DNA from: an uncultured Nitrospira sp.
GTDB lineage: Bacteria > Nitrospirota > Nitrospiria > Nitrospirales > Nitrospiraceae
Reading direction: 5' to 3'
Assembly: GCA_902500805.1 (NCBI GenBank)
Contig: CABVSA010000015.1
Location: 1-55,215 of the forward strand
Length of the DNA: 55,215 nucleotides
Shown: positions 8,553 through 17,993 of the stretch, piece after piece
Layout: every line of letters begins with the position of its first letter
Position numbering within the stretch: position 1 is the stretch's first letter
Notes under the pieces: model-generated
Told to the model about the DNA's origin: nothing
Seen by the model: only the letters and a program-made list of their open reading frames with translations
Databases searched by the model: none
Program-made: the position numbers and the translations under genes

Positions 8553-9248
8553 ATGGCAGCCATACATATCCTCGTAGTGGAAGACGACGAGCGGATTTCG
8601 ACGTTCATCAAACGTGGGCTGGAAGCGGAAGGCTACCTGGTGGATGTCGCTCAAGATGGGCAAGAAGGAGTACAGCGCGGCCTCACACCGTACGACCTGA
8701 TCATCCTTGACCTTGTATTACCGGACACACATGGCCACCAAGTCTGTCAATCCTTACGCCGTGAGCAGATCGAGACCCCGATTCTCATCCTGACGGCCAA
8801 AGATGCCTTGGAGGACAAACTGAGCGGATTCGACCATGGCGCGGACGACTATCTCACAAAACCCTTTGCCTTCGAGGAACTGCTTGCGCGCATTAAGGCC
8901 TTGCTCCGACGGCGACCATCCTACAATGAAGAAACGGCCCAGGTATTGTGCGTGGCCGATCTCTCGCTCAACCGAAGCTCACGCGAAGTGCGCCGAGGCG
9001 ACGCGATCATCCCCTTGACTCGAAAAGAATTTGACCTGTTAGCATTTCTTATGTCCCATCCTAATAAAGCGCTCAGTCGCACCTCAATTCTCGAGCAAGT
9101 CTGGGGCTATCATCACGACACCCTGACCAATACCGTCGATGTCTACATCGGATACCTCCGCAAAAAGATCGACAGCGGCTCGCAAATAAAACTGATTCAA
9201 ACCGTGCGAGATTTCGGGTACAAAATCTCCGACAATCAATCTTCCTGA
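8553..9248 (+). CDS. OmpR/PhoB-type response regulator
   Basis: 231 residues. Receiver domain with the acidic pocket VVEDDE (Asp11-Asp12), phosphoacceptor Asp53 in LIILDLVLPD, Thr81 and Lys103 in LTKPF. The C-terminal half is a winged-helix DNA-binding domain with LTRKEFDLLAFLM and the recognition/wing segment NTVDVYIGYLRKKID. It is the likely partner of the histidine kinase that ends 4 bases before it. It probably regulates its own operon, the porin, and possibly the downstream glycan cluster; the sequence shows no binding site that I can assign. Confidence 0.93.
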   Translation: MAAIHILVVEDDERISTFIKRGLEAEGYLVDVAQDGQEGVQRGLTPYDLIILDLVLPDTHGHQVCQSLRREQIETPILILTAKDALEDKLSGFDHGADDYLTKPFAFEELLARIKALLRRRPSYNEETAQVLCVADLSLNRSSREVRRGDAIIPLTRKEFDLLAFLMSHPNKALSRTSILEQVWGYHHDTLTNTVDVYIGYLRKKIDSGSQIKLIQTVRDFGYKISDNQSS

Positions 9249-9392
9249 CCGACCTGCTGAGATACTTCCTACACAACACACATCTTAGTTCTTACCAATT
9301 TCTCATCTCGCTCTCAGCCGCCTCTCATCTCGTTCGCGTACGGTAGCCCCCTGGCGATATTGCGCGTCACGATACTCAGATAGGGAGCGGCT

Positions 9393-9794
9393 GTGCACAT
9401 CCTGATCGTGGAAGATGATGAGCGGATTGTCAGTTTCATGAAGCGCGGGCTTGAGGCAGAAGAACACCGCGTAGAGGTTTCCTCAGGAAAGTCGCAGACA
9501 TTGGCCCTGACCAGGGCCAATGTCTACGACGTCATCATCCTCGATATTTTTCTGGGGCCTGATGACGGGCTCGACATCTGCCGGACCCTCAGGCAGCGAG
9601 GGGTGGAATCTTCCATCCTCCTCATGACGGCGAAAGGGACGGCGGAAATAGAAAAAATGAGTAGGCAGGCCGGCGCAAATGCCTATCTCTCGAAACCATT
9701 TTCATTCGATGATCTTCTCGAGACGCTCACACGCTTTGGTGCGTCCGGCATCGTTTCCACCCAGCCGGCGGCGATGATCGAGCAGAACCTGTAA
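9393..9794 (+). CDS. Stand-alone response-regulator receiver domain
   Basis: 133 residues from a GTG start at 9393. Complete receiver: VEDDE, phosphoacceptor Asp51 in VIILDIFLG, Thr79 in LLMTAKG and Lys101 in LSKPF. There is no output domain; after the receiver only about 20 residues remain. The first 25 residues closely resemble those of the full-length regulator 150 bases upstream (the same VEDDERI and KRGLEAE runs), so it looks like a partial duplicate. It may compete for phosphate from the kinase, act as a sink, or work by protein-protein contact. It is the last gene before the glycan cluster. Confidence 0.85.
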   Translation: MHILIVEDDERIVSFMKRGLEAEEHRVEVSSGKSQTLALTRANVYDVIILDIFLGPDDGLDICRTLRQRGVESSILLMTAKGTAEIEKMSRQAGANAYLSKPFSFDDLLETLTRFGASGIVSTQPAAMIEQNL

Positions 9795-9953
9795 CGAATG
9801 CGTTTACGAAACCTGATCAGTCTCGTCCAACGAACATGACTGTATCTGAGATGGACATGAGAGGCTGTTTCAGCATGAACATGAGCAAACGACGGAAGTG
9901 GTCATGAACCGACCGGGCATACCTGGGCGACAAGGAAGAATGAGGCTGAACCG

Positions 9954-11228
9954 ATGTTGATCATGCTCTACTCCCACGATAGCTACGGCCTCGGCCACAT
10001 CCGCCGGAGCCTCGAAATTGCGCAGCATCTGTCTGAACGTATCCCGCATGCCTCCCTGATCATGCTGACCGGGTCCATGCAGGCTCACGCCTATGCGTTA
10101 CCTGAGCGTATGGAGTACATTAAGTTGCCGGCGCTCACCAAGGACGCCGGCGGGCAGTATTGCTCGCGACTGCTTCCACATACGATCGACATTACGCTCA
10201 GACTTCGCCAACGCATCATTCTCGAAAGCGTCCGCAATTTACGACCTGACATCCTCTTAGTCGACAAGGCCCCGGCCGGCATACGTGGGGAACTCTTACC
10301 CGCCCTCCAATTCCTCAAGACCAAGTCGCCCTCAACCAGAATTATCTTGGGGATGCGCGATATCGAGGATCATCCCGATCACGTTCAAGCTGAATGGACC
10401 AAGTCCGGCATCATACCCTTGCTGAAGAACACGTATCACGCCATTTTCCTCTACGGCTCACGCCAGCTCTATGATCCGGTCACGGAATACAGCCTTCCCC
10501 CAAGCATTGAGAAAAAAGTCGTCTCGTGCGGCTATGTGGGCAGAACACAACCGGACGTTTCTCGAGAGGACACTCGCCGAGACTTAGCTCTACAGAGCGA
10601 TCGCTTGGTTCTGGTCACCCCCGGTGGCGGAAACGATGGCTATCCCCTCGTGAAAGCATACGTCACGATGCTCAGAAAACGATTTACTTCTCGACGTCCC
10701 GATTTTGACACCCTCATCGTGACCGGCCCGTTGATGAGCCCTGAGCAACACCGTCGCCTCCAGCAAGCCGCCTCTCCGAAGCTGGCATTAACCGTCCTAG
10801 ATTTCACCCCACGACTGTACGAGTATCTTGCGGCAGCCGATCTCGTTGTGTCCATGGGCGGCTATAACACCGTCGTTGAGATTCTGACCGCCAACCAGCG
10901 GGGGATCATCGTGCCGCGAGTCCGTCCTCGACTTGAACAATACATCAGAGCAGAACGCCTTGCAGCGCATGGTCTGATCGACATGATGCACCCCGATCAA
11001 TTGACCCCTACGAGCCTATTCAAAGCCATCACACAGTCGTTGCAACAGCCTCGGCCCCCTCGCCCGGAGGATATCGGGATACCTCTGAACGGCGGCGCCA
11101 ACGTCTCCAGGGCCGTGACTCAGTTGTTTATGGAAACACAGCACATGAGGACAAGCACCGCTCTCATCAGTCCCCCATCGGACATTCTCTCGCGGGCGAC
11201 ACTGAGGGCGCACCACTCCACGGTGTAG
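9954..11228 (+). CDS. COG4671-type predicted glycosyltransferase (GT-B fold)
   Basis: 424 residues, cytosolic. The N-terminus LIMLYSHDSYGLGHIRRS is the usual glycine/His-rich opening of GT28-like, MurG-related enzymes. The C-terminal half has the donor-binding motif SMGGYNTVVEI and a following PRVRPRLEQ loop, as in the COG4671 group of predicted glycosyltransferases. TGAGGCTG precedes the ATG. It is the first gene of the same-strand glycan block, and the next gene starts 3 bases after its stop. The N-terminal half of the protein at 23005-25044 is its paralogue. Donor and acceptor sugars cannot be read from the sequence. Confidence 0.82.
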   Translation: MLIMLYSHDSYGLGHIRRSLEIAQHLSERIPHASLIMLTGSMQAHAYALPERMEYIKLPALTKDAGGQYCSRLLPHTIDITLRLRQRIILESVRNLRPDILLVDKAPAGIRGELLPALQFLKTKSPSTRIILGMRDIEDHPDHVQAEWTKSGIIPLLKNTYHAIFLYGSRQLYDPVTEYSLPPSIEKKVVSCGYVGRTQPDVSREDTRRDLALQSDRLVLVTPGGGNDGYPLVKAYVTMLRKRFTSRRPDFDTLIVTGPLMSPEQHRRLQQAASPKLALTVLDFTPRLYEYLAAADLVVSMGGYNTVVEILTANQRGIIVPRVRPRLEQYIRAERLAAHGLIDMMHPDQLTPTSLFKAITQSLQQPRPPRPEDIGIPLNGGANVSRAVTQLFMETQHMRTSTALISPPSDILSRATLRAHHSTV

Positions 11229-11231
11229 ACC

Positions 11232-13871
11232 ATGCCGACTCAATCTACGACAAGAATCGGATACCTCCTCAAGGTGTTTCCAAAAGTGTCGGAGACATTC
11301 ATCCTGCAAGAGGTGTTGGACCTGGAAGCGCTGGGACTGGACTTGTCGGTCTTCGCCCTTGAGCCACCGACCGACCCTGTCACCCACGATATGGTCGGCC
11401 AAGTCCGCGCATCGGTGACCTATCTACCCCGCTCGCTCGTCACCTTGCACCACAATCCGTTCTGGGCCCATCTTCGACTCTTCATCGCCGCTCCTCGGCG
11501 GTATATCTCAACCGTTCAATTTTGGCGTCGATCCACCGAGCAGCCCTCGTGGCCAAAATTTCTCCAGGCCGGTTCACTCGCTGCGGCACTTCTCAACCAA
11601 CGCATCGGTCACCTCCACGTCCACTTTGCGAATGCCCCCACGAGCGTCGCTGAACTCGCTCACCGGCTGACAGACATTCCGTACAGCATGACCTGCCACG
11701 CAAAGGATATCTTCCTCACGCCACCAGCCACACTACAAAGGAAAATGCACCATGCGGAATTCGTCGTCACCTGCACCGAGGATAATCGGCAGTACCTCCA
11801 ACGTCTGTCGGACAACGGCACCCCGCTGCTTCGTCTCTACCACGGCCTGAATCTAGCCCGATTCGACCGATTACGGCACGATCATCCTACTGCACCGTCG
11901 GCGACCCCCACAATCGTAAGCGTCGCACGCTTTCGAGAAAAGAAAGGGTTACTCACGCTCCTCCACGCCTGCCATTTGCTGAACGTCCGTGGCTACCGGT
12001 TTCACTGCTGCATCGTCGGATTCGGCCCCTTGCAATCCGCCATGGAAGCACTGATTCAAGAGTTCCGTCTCGAACATCTCGTCCTGTTGATGGGACAACA
12101 ACCACTCGAAGAAGTCGTGGGTCTCTACCAGCGTGCCGACATCTTTGCCCTTCCCTGTCAGGTCGCTCAGGACGGCGATCGCGACGGGATTCCGAACGTC
12201 CTCATGGAAGCCATGGCGTGCCGACTCCCCGTCGTCACGACTGGAGTTTCAGGCATTCCGGAACTTGTCCGACACGATCACAACGGTCTTCTTGTTCCCC
12301 AGCGAGACCCTGAAGCGTTAGCGCTGGCCCTCGCTCATCTTCTGGATCATCCGGCAATCCGTCAACGCTTAGGACAAGCCGGGCGTGAGACCATTGAGCA
12401 GCACTTTACGTCCAGCCATGCGAGCCATCAACTCAAGACGCTCTTTCTCGCGGGAACGGTACCGATAGAAGCAGCGCTATTGCAGACGGTAGACACCTTC
12501 CCCCATCCAGACCGAGACAAGACAGAGCCCCGCTCGTCCGACGGCAGCATCGGCTATATTATGAAGGGATTCCCTCGTCGATCAGAAGCCTTCATCACCA
12601 ACGAAGTTATGCTCCTGGAGCAGATGGGGCTTCAGCTGCACCTCTTCTCTGCGTTTCAAGGCGAAGCGAACTGTACCGGCCCTCATGGGAAAGCCCTCAT
12701 TTCACCTCTCACCTATCTGCCCGAAGACAGCGAGAAGACAGGCAGCGGATTTCTGTCCTGGCTGATCGCAAACCTTCCCCGATATGGTTCGAGTCATGTT
12801 CGACTCCTTCGCACCGCTCCACGCCGATATCTGTATGCCGCATGGGAAGCCTGGACATTGAGCCTGAGCTGTCGGAGCAGCGTCTTCTCGTGGCCCAAGA
12901 AGGTGTTCTACAAAGATTTTCTTCGTGCCGGGGCGATCGCCGACTCCATTCTCGAGTCAGGAAACATCCGTCATCTGCACGCCCACTTTTGCCATGGCGC
13001 AACAACCATGGCCATGTTCGCAAGTATGCTGAGCGACCTCCCCTTCAGCTTTACCGCCCATGCCAAGGACATTTATCTGCCAAAACTGAACCCCGGCGAT
13101 CTGCTGTCGCTTAAACTACGTCGAGCGAAGTTCGTCGTGACCTGCACAGGAGCCAACCATCATCACTTGCAGGACGTCTCCCCACAGAGTGCCCCGATCC
13201 ACACCATCTATCATGGAGTCGATACGACGCGTTTCGCTCCGGCCATTGACCGAGAGACACCGGCAATCCCAACACTCCTGTCGGTCGGACGCTTCGTCGA
13301 AAAGAAAGGGTTTCCCTTTTTGATCGAGGCCTGTCGGATCATTCATGAGCACGGAATCCCGTTCCGCTGCCGGATCGTCGGTGAACCTGATGAACAGACC
13401 GATGTAGTGATGGACCTGATTCACCGGTATGGTCTTGAGGAACACATTGCAATCGAACCGGGTGTGACACAAGACGCGCTCCGCACGATCTATCAAGAGG
13501 CGACGGTCTTCGTGCTCCCCTGTCATGTCGTGGACAACGGTGATCGAGACGGCATTCCGAACGTCCTCGCCGAAGCCATGGCCTCTGGAGTCCCGGTGAT
13601 TTCCACATCAGTCTCCGGCATTCCGGAAATCATTAAAGATCGACGCAACGGCCTGTTGGTCGCACCGCGCGACCCGGTGGCCCTTGCCAAAGCCATCGAA
13701 GAACTGCTGGTTGACTCCGACTTCAGGAACAGTCTTGCTCATGCAGGGCGTGAGACGATGTGCCGAATCTTTGACTCGAGTCAGACCACGAAACAGCTGT
13801 TCAACCTTTTTCGTATGGACACTGTTGAGACCACCACTAATCACCAGGAAACCCATGCGGCTTGCCACTAG
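11232..13871 (+). CDS. Tandem double GT4 glycosyltransferase
   Basis: 879 residues, about twice the length of a normal GT4 enzyme. Two complete GT-B units are joined in one frame: unit 1 is about residues 1-405 and unit 2 about 436-865. Each begins with IGY-hydrophobic-K-x-FP (YLLKVFP and YIMKGFP) and has an HxHF strand, CHAKD or AHAKD, a VxCTxxN strand, YHGxxxxRF, EKKG, and a final DGIPNVLxEAMA-xxxPVxxTxVSGIPE block with the donor-binding Glu. Both units look intact, so the protein may make two successive linkages or act as a pseudo-dimer. The unit-1 to unit-2 linker (about 405-435) is polar and low in complexity. The 3' end overlaps the next gene by 17 bases. Confidence 0.88.
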   Translation: MPTQSTTRIGYLLKVFPKVSETFILQEVLDLEALGLDLSVFALEPPTDPVTHDMVGQVRASVTYLPRSLVTLHHNPFWAHLRLFIAAPRRYISTVQFWRRSTEQPSWPKFLQAGSLAAALLNQRIGHLHVHFANAPTSVAELAHRLTDIPYSMTCHAKDIFLTPPATLQRKMHHAEFVVTCTEDNRQYLQRLSDNGTPLLRLYHGLNLARFDRLRHDHPTAPSATPTIVSVARFREKKGLLTLLHACHLLNVRGYRFHCCIVGFGPLQSAMEALIQEFRLEHLVLLMGQQPLEEVVGLYQRADIFALPCQVAQDGDRDGIPNVLMEAMACRLPVVTTGVSGIPELVRHDHNGLLVPQRDPEALALALAHLLDHPAIRQRLGQAGRETIEQHFTSSHASHQLKTLFLAGTVPIEAALLQTVDTFPHPDRDKTEPRSSDGSIGYIMKGFPRRSEAFITNEVMLLEQMGLQLHLFSAFQGEANCTGPHGKALISPLTYLPEDSEKTGSGFLSWLIANLPRYGSSHVRLLRTAPRRYLYAAWEAWTLSLSCRSSVFSWPKKVFYKDFLRAGAIADSILESGNIRHLHAHFCHGATTMAMFASMLSDLPFSFTAHAKDIYLPKLNPGDLLSLKLRRAKFVVTCTGANHHHLQDVSPQSAPIHTIYHGVDTTRFAPAIDRETPAIPTLLSVGRFVEKKGFPFLIEACRIIHEHGIPFRCRIVGEPDEQTDVVMDLIHRYGLEEHIAIEPGVTQDALRTIYQEATVFVLPCHVVDNGDRDGIPNVLAEAMASGVPVISTSVSGIPEIIKDRRNGLLVAPRDPVALAKAIEELLVDSDFRNSLAHAGRETMCRIFDSSQTTKQLFNLFRMDTVETTTNHQETHAACH

Positions 13872-15855
13872 TCAGCCCCCTTCGAGTGAACAGATGGACT
13901 CCCGGCATCTCTTTGCGGAACCTTTCCAGAGCTTGACCGCTGACGCCTTGCTGAACCATTTCCAGACTAGGACGACGATCCACTATTTTCCGGTCCCGGA
14001 TGCGGTTGAAACGGCACGCCCGAAGATTGATGCCATACTGATGAATGAATTTGAGTTCAACGGCGAACGTCACATCTTTTCCGACTCCCCGCTCTGGCTC
14101 ACCAATCTCAGCAGCGACCAGGAATGGCTGATCCTGCTCCATAAATTCTATTACGCCGTCGGGCTCGGCATGGCCTATCACGAGACGAATGATCCTCGAT
14201 ACGCCAAGGCATGGGTTGACATCACCGGCTCCTGGATTCGAACCGTTCCGCTTGATTTCCTCCCCAGCGACGTCGCAGGACGGCGCATCCAGAATTGGAT
14301 CTTTGCTCATTACTATTTCGTGAACACGACCCAGGCAAGCTGCGTTACTCCAGACTTCTATCGTTCTTTTCTGTCCTCGCTACACCACCAGGTCTCATAT
14401 TTACGAGACCATGTCACGCCGGCCAGGAATCATCGGACATTGGAACTCTGTGCGATCTTCCTGGCCGCCGTCGTCTTTCCGGAATTCGCCGAGGCTCGCG
14501 AATGGCTCGCCTGGTCCAGAACCGAGCTGGTGAAGAACATTCAGTCTGATCTCCAGCCCGACGGAGTCCACTGCGAACAATCCACCGATTACCATCACCT
14601 GGTGCTCAAGAACTATCTCTGGATCACCAAGCTTGCGCGCCTCAACCAGATCGAGATGCCGGAGCCGTTTGATCAATTAGTGAAGAAGGCTTTGGAATTT
14701 TCACTCTATGCCCACAGACCTGATGGCCTGATCCCCGCTCTCAGCGACGGCGATAGCCGTTGCTTCCTGGACCTCTTGCAGCAAGGCTACGATCTCTACG
14801 GAGGGGAAGCTCTCTTGTATGTCGCGTCACGAGGCGCACAGGGACAGGCTCCGACTGTGCGATCAAAAGGATTTCCCCATAGCGGCTATTATGCATTGCG
14901 GAGCGGTTGGGGTGATCGGGATCAAACCTATCAGGACGAACGCTATTTGATCTTCGACTGTGGTCCCTTGGGCGCCGGAAATCATGGGCACTTGGATGTG
15001 CTCAGTATTGAGGCCTATGCCTACGGCACACCGCTCATCATGGATCCAGGCCGTTACACCTATGATGAATCAGGACCGGTCAATTGGCGTGTCCGCTTTC
15101 GCGGCACCGCTGTCCATAATACCGTCCTGGTCGATGGACGGAATCAAACTCGGTATGAGTGGAAAAAGAATCGGTTCAAGATTTCAGGTCCCGAGCCTGA
15201 TCGATCAATGGTCGCATTTGTCAGCAAGCCCGGTCTGGATTATCTGCATGGTATAGCTCGTAGCTATGAGTATCCGGTGATTCATGAACGGAAGGTGCTG
15301 TTCATCAACGGAGAGTACTGGGTCATTCTCGATCTCCTGCGTGCAGACGAATCCCACCGGTATGACCTTCACTTCCATCTCGCACCACCCGCACAAGGGA
15401 AGGTTTCGCTCTCCGTGTCGCACGACACGCTGTCGGTCTATTCACCCAAGCTGGTCCTTGCACAGCCGCTTGTGCCGACCGTACGCCCCTCCATCGAGGA
15501 AGGGTTTGTCTCCACGTCGTACGGCAAGAAAGAGCGGGCGCCGATCGTCCGGCTGACGCAAGATGCCTCGAGCACGTGCTTTCTGACCGTCGTGTACCCC
15601 TATAAGCACGAGACACCGAAGATTTCCATCGCTGCTCCACAGATTACCGACATGGTGAGACCGGTGGGGGGAAAACATCGGGCAACTGTGTCTATCACCA
15701 TCACTCACACGAATAGCGATCAGTATTGCGATGAACTGGTCTTTCTCGAGCATCAAATCCAAGACAATGACTCACTCGTGTCTTCCTGTACCGATCATGT
15801 GTGCGTCGCGCGCACAGGCCGCGATGGTCGACCACTATTTAAACATCACGCCTAG
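13855..15855 (+). CDS. Heparinase II/III-like protein (putative polysaccharide lyase)
   Basis: 666 residues from the ATG at 13855, preceded by AGGA at suitable spacing; an ATG at 13894 is the alternative, and a longer frame runs into the preceding gene. An N-terminal alpha-helical toroid contains EQSTDYHH (about 240). It is followed by the heparinase II/III beta-sandwich domain with GAGNHGHLD (His377, His379), an MDPGRYTY strand and VHNTVLVDG. These are the usual catalytic-region signatures of heparinase II/III-like lyases found in exopolysaccharide loci. No signal peptide or membrane helix is visible, so it may act in the cytoplasm or be exported in an unobvious way. Two bases separate its stop from the next start. 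It may trim or edit the glycan made by the neighbouring enzymes. Confidence 0.82.
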   Translation: MRLATSQPPSSEQMDSRHLFAEPFQSLTADALLNHFQTRTTIHYFPVPDAVETARPKIDAILMNEFEFNGERHIFSDSPLWLTNLSSDQEWLILLHKFYYAVGLGMAYHETNDPRYAKAWVDITGSWIRTVPLDFLPSDVAGRRIQNWIFAHYYFVNTTQASCVTPDFYRSFLSSLHHQVSYLRDHVTPARNHRTLELCAIFLAAVVFPEFAEAREWLAWSRTELVKNIQSDLQPDGVHCEQSTDYHHLVLKNYLWITKLARLNQIEMPEPFDQLVKKALEFSLYAHRPDGLIPALSDGDSRCFLDLLQQGYDLYGGEALLYVASRGAQGQAPTVRSKGFPHSGYYALRSGWGDRDQTYQDERYLIFDCGPLGAGNHGHLDVLSIEAYAYGTPLIMDPGRYTYDESGPVNWRVRFRGTAVHNTVLVDGRNQTRYEWKKNRFKISGPEPDRSMVAFVSKPGLDYLHGIARSYEYPVIHERKVLFINGEYWVILDLLRADESHRYDLHFHLAPPAQGKVSLSVSHDTLSVYSPKLVLAQPLVPTVRPSIEEGFVSTSYGKKERAPIVRLTQDASSTCFLTVVYPYKHETPKISIAAPQITDMVRPVGGKHRATVSITITHTNSDQYCDELVFLEHQIQDNDSLVSSCTDHVCVARTGRDGRPLFKHHA

Positions 15856-15857
15856 CC

Positions 15858-17348
15858 ATGATGAATACCGCCGTGATTCCGACAACAGAAACATCTCGAC
15901 CTTCTCAGCGTGATGGACGCGACGACATTCCAATGGATGTCCAGCTTCCACAGCTTTCGATGATCTTAGACACAGAAGCCATGAGAAAGACGTTGTGGAA
16001 TGGCATGTTCGAGTCGACCAGTGTTCGAGACCGCTTCCTGATCCGGCAGTGCGAGATTATCCAGGTCCGGTACAAGCCGGCATCGTCCTGCATGGTCAGC
16101 TATCGCCTGAACGTCGAGAACGTCGAAACGGGAGAGAGCGGAGAACAGATTCTCTGCGGCCGTGCATTCCCGGAAGGCCGCTCGCTGCCACAATGGGAAA
16201 AGGCCTCAACGCGGGCCCTCGTGCAGCCAAGACTCGGGAAACCACTGATCCATCTTCCCGAGGTCGAGATGGTCCTCTGGAGCTTTCCAAACGATCGCAA
16301 GATGCACACGCTGCCGGCCTCCAGCCACGCAGCCTGCAGCACATCGAGCATTCCACCCAACTGGGTCCTGGCGCATGTAGGCACAGGCTGGCAGGTGACC
16401 GACACCAAATCCTGCGTGATGCACTATGTCGGGGAACACACCTGCACGGTGCAGACATCATTTGAACTGATTCATTCATCCCAGGATACGAGGCAGACAC
16501 TGACGATCTTCGGTAAGACCTATTACAACGAAGAAGGGGCTCAGACAGATCTGGTGATGCGGCAACTCTGGGACAGTGAGGCCCGACGCAGTGGGCGGCT
16601 CGGAGTCGCGCGGCCGCTGTGGTATGACACGCGCCTCAAAACTCTCTGGCAAGAGGGTATTCAGGGCACCACACTGGAGAACCACTCCATTGAAACCCCA
16701 GCAAGCATTCCCCTTCTGAAAAAAGCCGCCCAGACCATCGCCACGTTCCACACAACCCCTTTGTCGAATATTCCGCGGATCACCATGACGGAGCAGCTCA
16801 GCAAGCTTGAATCAGTTGCATCCGTCTTGATGCGGTGCCGGCCAACTTGCCGACCCATACTAGTTCCGCTACAGGATCGGTTAATCGCACAGGCCAAAAT
16901 CATTTCGCTTGGACCTACCGCGACGCTTCACGGTGATCTCCATATGAAGAATCTGTTCCTGACACACGACAGGATCGCATTGATCGATCTCGACAACGTC
17001 TGTGAGGGACATCCCGGTCTGGATCTCGGCAGCTTTGTTGCCGGATTACTGACAGGGGCATTGGCGAAGCAGATACCAGTGTCCCAGATGGCAATTCCGG
17101 TGCAGAGATTTCTCAACCACTACAATCAGTTCACTCCATGGAAGAATGAGCAACACACGCTCGCCTGGTTTACCGCCATGGCGTTAGTCGTCGAACGCGC
17201 GCACCGATGCATCACTCGCCTGAAACACAATCAGCGAGAGCACCTAGAGGCTCTGTTGAGCCTTGCGGACCGGATTTCGGAATCCCTTTCATTGGACTCA
17301 CTGGCTGACGAATTGGCCGAAACCGATGAGAGGAGCAGGCAACCATGA
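15858..17348 (+). CDS. APH-fold phosphotransferase (kinase 1 of 3)
   Basis: 496 residues. The C-terminal half has the aminoglycoside/sugar kinase signature: HGDLHMKN (His358, Asp360, Asn365) followed by ALIDLDN, which supplies the metal-binding Asp. The N-terminal half carries a YKPASSCMVSYRL block, an arrangement seen in maltokinase-like sugar kinases where a Y-x-P-x-R/C motif opens an extra domain. It is a distant paralogue of the kinases at 17994 and 21602, sharing the FGKT(Y/F) strand and the W-(Q)-x-G-(I/V)-x-G-T/A-x-L block. It overlaps the histidine phosphatase by ATGA. It probably phosphorylates a sugar or sugar-like intermediate; the substrate is unknown. Confidence 0.8.
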   Translation: MMNTAVIPTTETSRPSQRDGRDDIPMDVQLPQLSMILDTEAMRKTLWNGMFESTSVRDRFLIRQCEIIQVRYKPASSCMVSYRLNVENVETGESGEQILCGRAFPEGRSLPQWEKASTRALVQPRLGKPLIHLPEVEMVLWSFPNDRKMHTLPASSHAACSTSSIPPNWVLAHVGTGWQVTDTKSCVMHYVGEHTCTVQTSFELIHSSQDTRQTLTIFGKTYYNEEGAQTDLVMRQLWDSEARRSGRLGVARPLWYDTRLKTLWQEGIQGTTLENHSIETPASIPLLKKAAQTIATFHTTPLSNIPRITMTEQLSKLESVASVLMRCRPTCRPILVPLQDRLIAQAKIISLGPTATLHGDLHMKNLFLTHDRIALIDLDNVCEGHPGLDLGSFVAGLLTGALAKQIPVSQMAIPVQRFLNHYNQFTPWKNEQHTLAWFTAMALVVERAHRCITRLKHNQREHLEALLSLADRISESLSLDSLADELAETDERSRQP

Positions 17349-17989
17349 TGAGCCAGACAACATCACGACCAACCACGATCTACCTGGTTCGCCACGGCGA
17401 AAGTCAGTTGAACTTGGAAAAACGAGTCTCCGGCCAATTCGATACGCCGCTCTCCCAAGAGGGGATCCGCCACAGTCAGATGCTGGCTGCACAGCTCATC
17501 GAGGTACCTTTGACCGGGATCTATACCAGCGCCCTCAGGCGAACCGTCGAAACGGCCAGACCCACTGCTGCAATGCATGGCCTCCAGATCCAGAGCTACG
17601 CCGGTTTGAATGAGCAGCATTTTGGGATACTGGAAGGCCGTTTTCGTGATGAGCGGGATCCAGAAGCCCGTGCCTTGTGGGACGCGCGCAAGCACGACAA
17701 GCGCACCCATCGGATTCCAGGCGGAGAATGCTTCATTGATCTGGCAGAACGGGTGCAACAGGTGCTGAAAGACATTCTTGTCCATGCAGCCGGTGGGACG
17801 ATCCTCATCGTGGGGCATCGCAACACCAACCGAGCACTGTTCGGCATGTTAATGCGTCAATCAGAAGAGCGCTGGCCGCACCTGACCCTCAAGAGTCAGT
17901 ACGTTTATCGCATCATCACCGGAAGCCATCCGGAGCTGAGTACGATCGCCCTTGGTGGCAAACAGACTAGAGAGCTGTCCAGAGTGTAG
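17345..17989 (+). CDS. Histidine phosphatase family protein (phosphoglycerate mutase-like)
   Basis: 214 residues. LVRHGES (about 13-19) contains the nucleophilic His and its Arg partner, and IVGHRNTNRAL near residue 160 supplies the second His. SGQFDTPLS and TSALRRTVETA are the other typical blocks of cobC/phosphoglycerate mutase-like phosphatases. There is no signal peptide, so it is a cytoplasmic phosphatase. Its start overlaps the stop of kinase 1 (ATGA) and kinase 2 begins 4 bases after its stop. A phosphatase translated between two kinases suggests that it removes a phosphate placed on a pathway intermediate. Confidence 0.87.
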   Translation: MMSQTTSRPTTIYLVRHGESQLNLEKRVSGQFDTPLSQEGIRHSQMLAAQLIEVPLTGIYTSALRRTVETARPTAAMHGLQIQSYAGLNEQHFGILEGRFRDERDPEARALWDARKHDKRTHRIPGGECFIDLAERVQQVLKDILVHAAGGTILIVGHRNTNRALFGMLMRQSEERWPHLTLKSQYVYRIITGSHPELSTIALGGKQTRELSRV

Positions 17990-17993
17990 AACC

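Noticed and set aside
9330..9393. Sigma-54 promoter before the stand-alone receiver
   Set aside because: TGGCGATATTGC looks similar but the spacing between the GG and GC elements is too short for the -24/-12 pattern.
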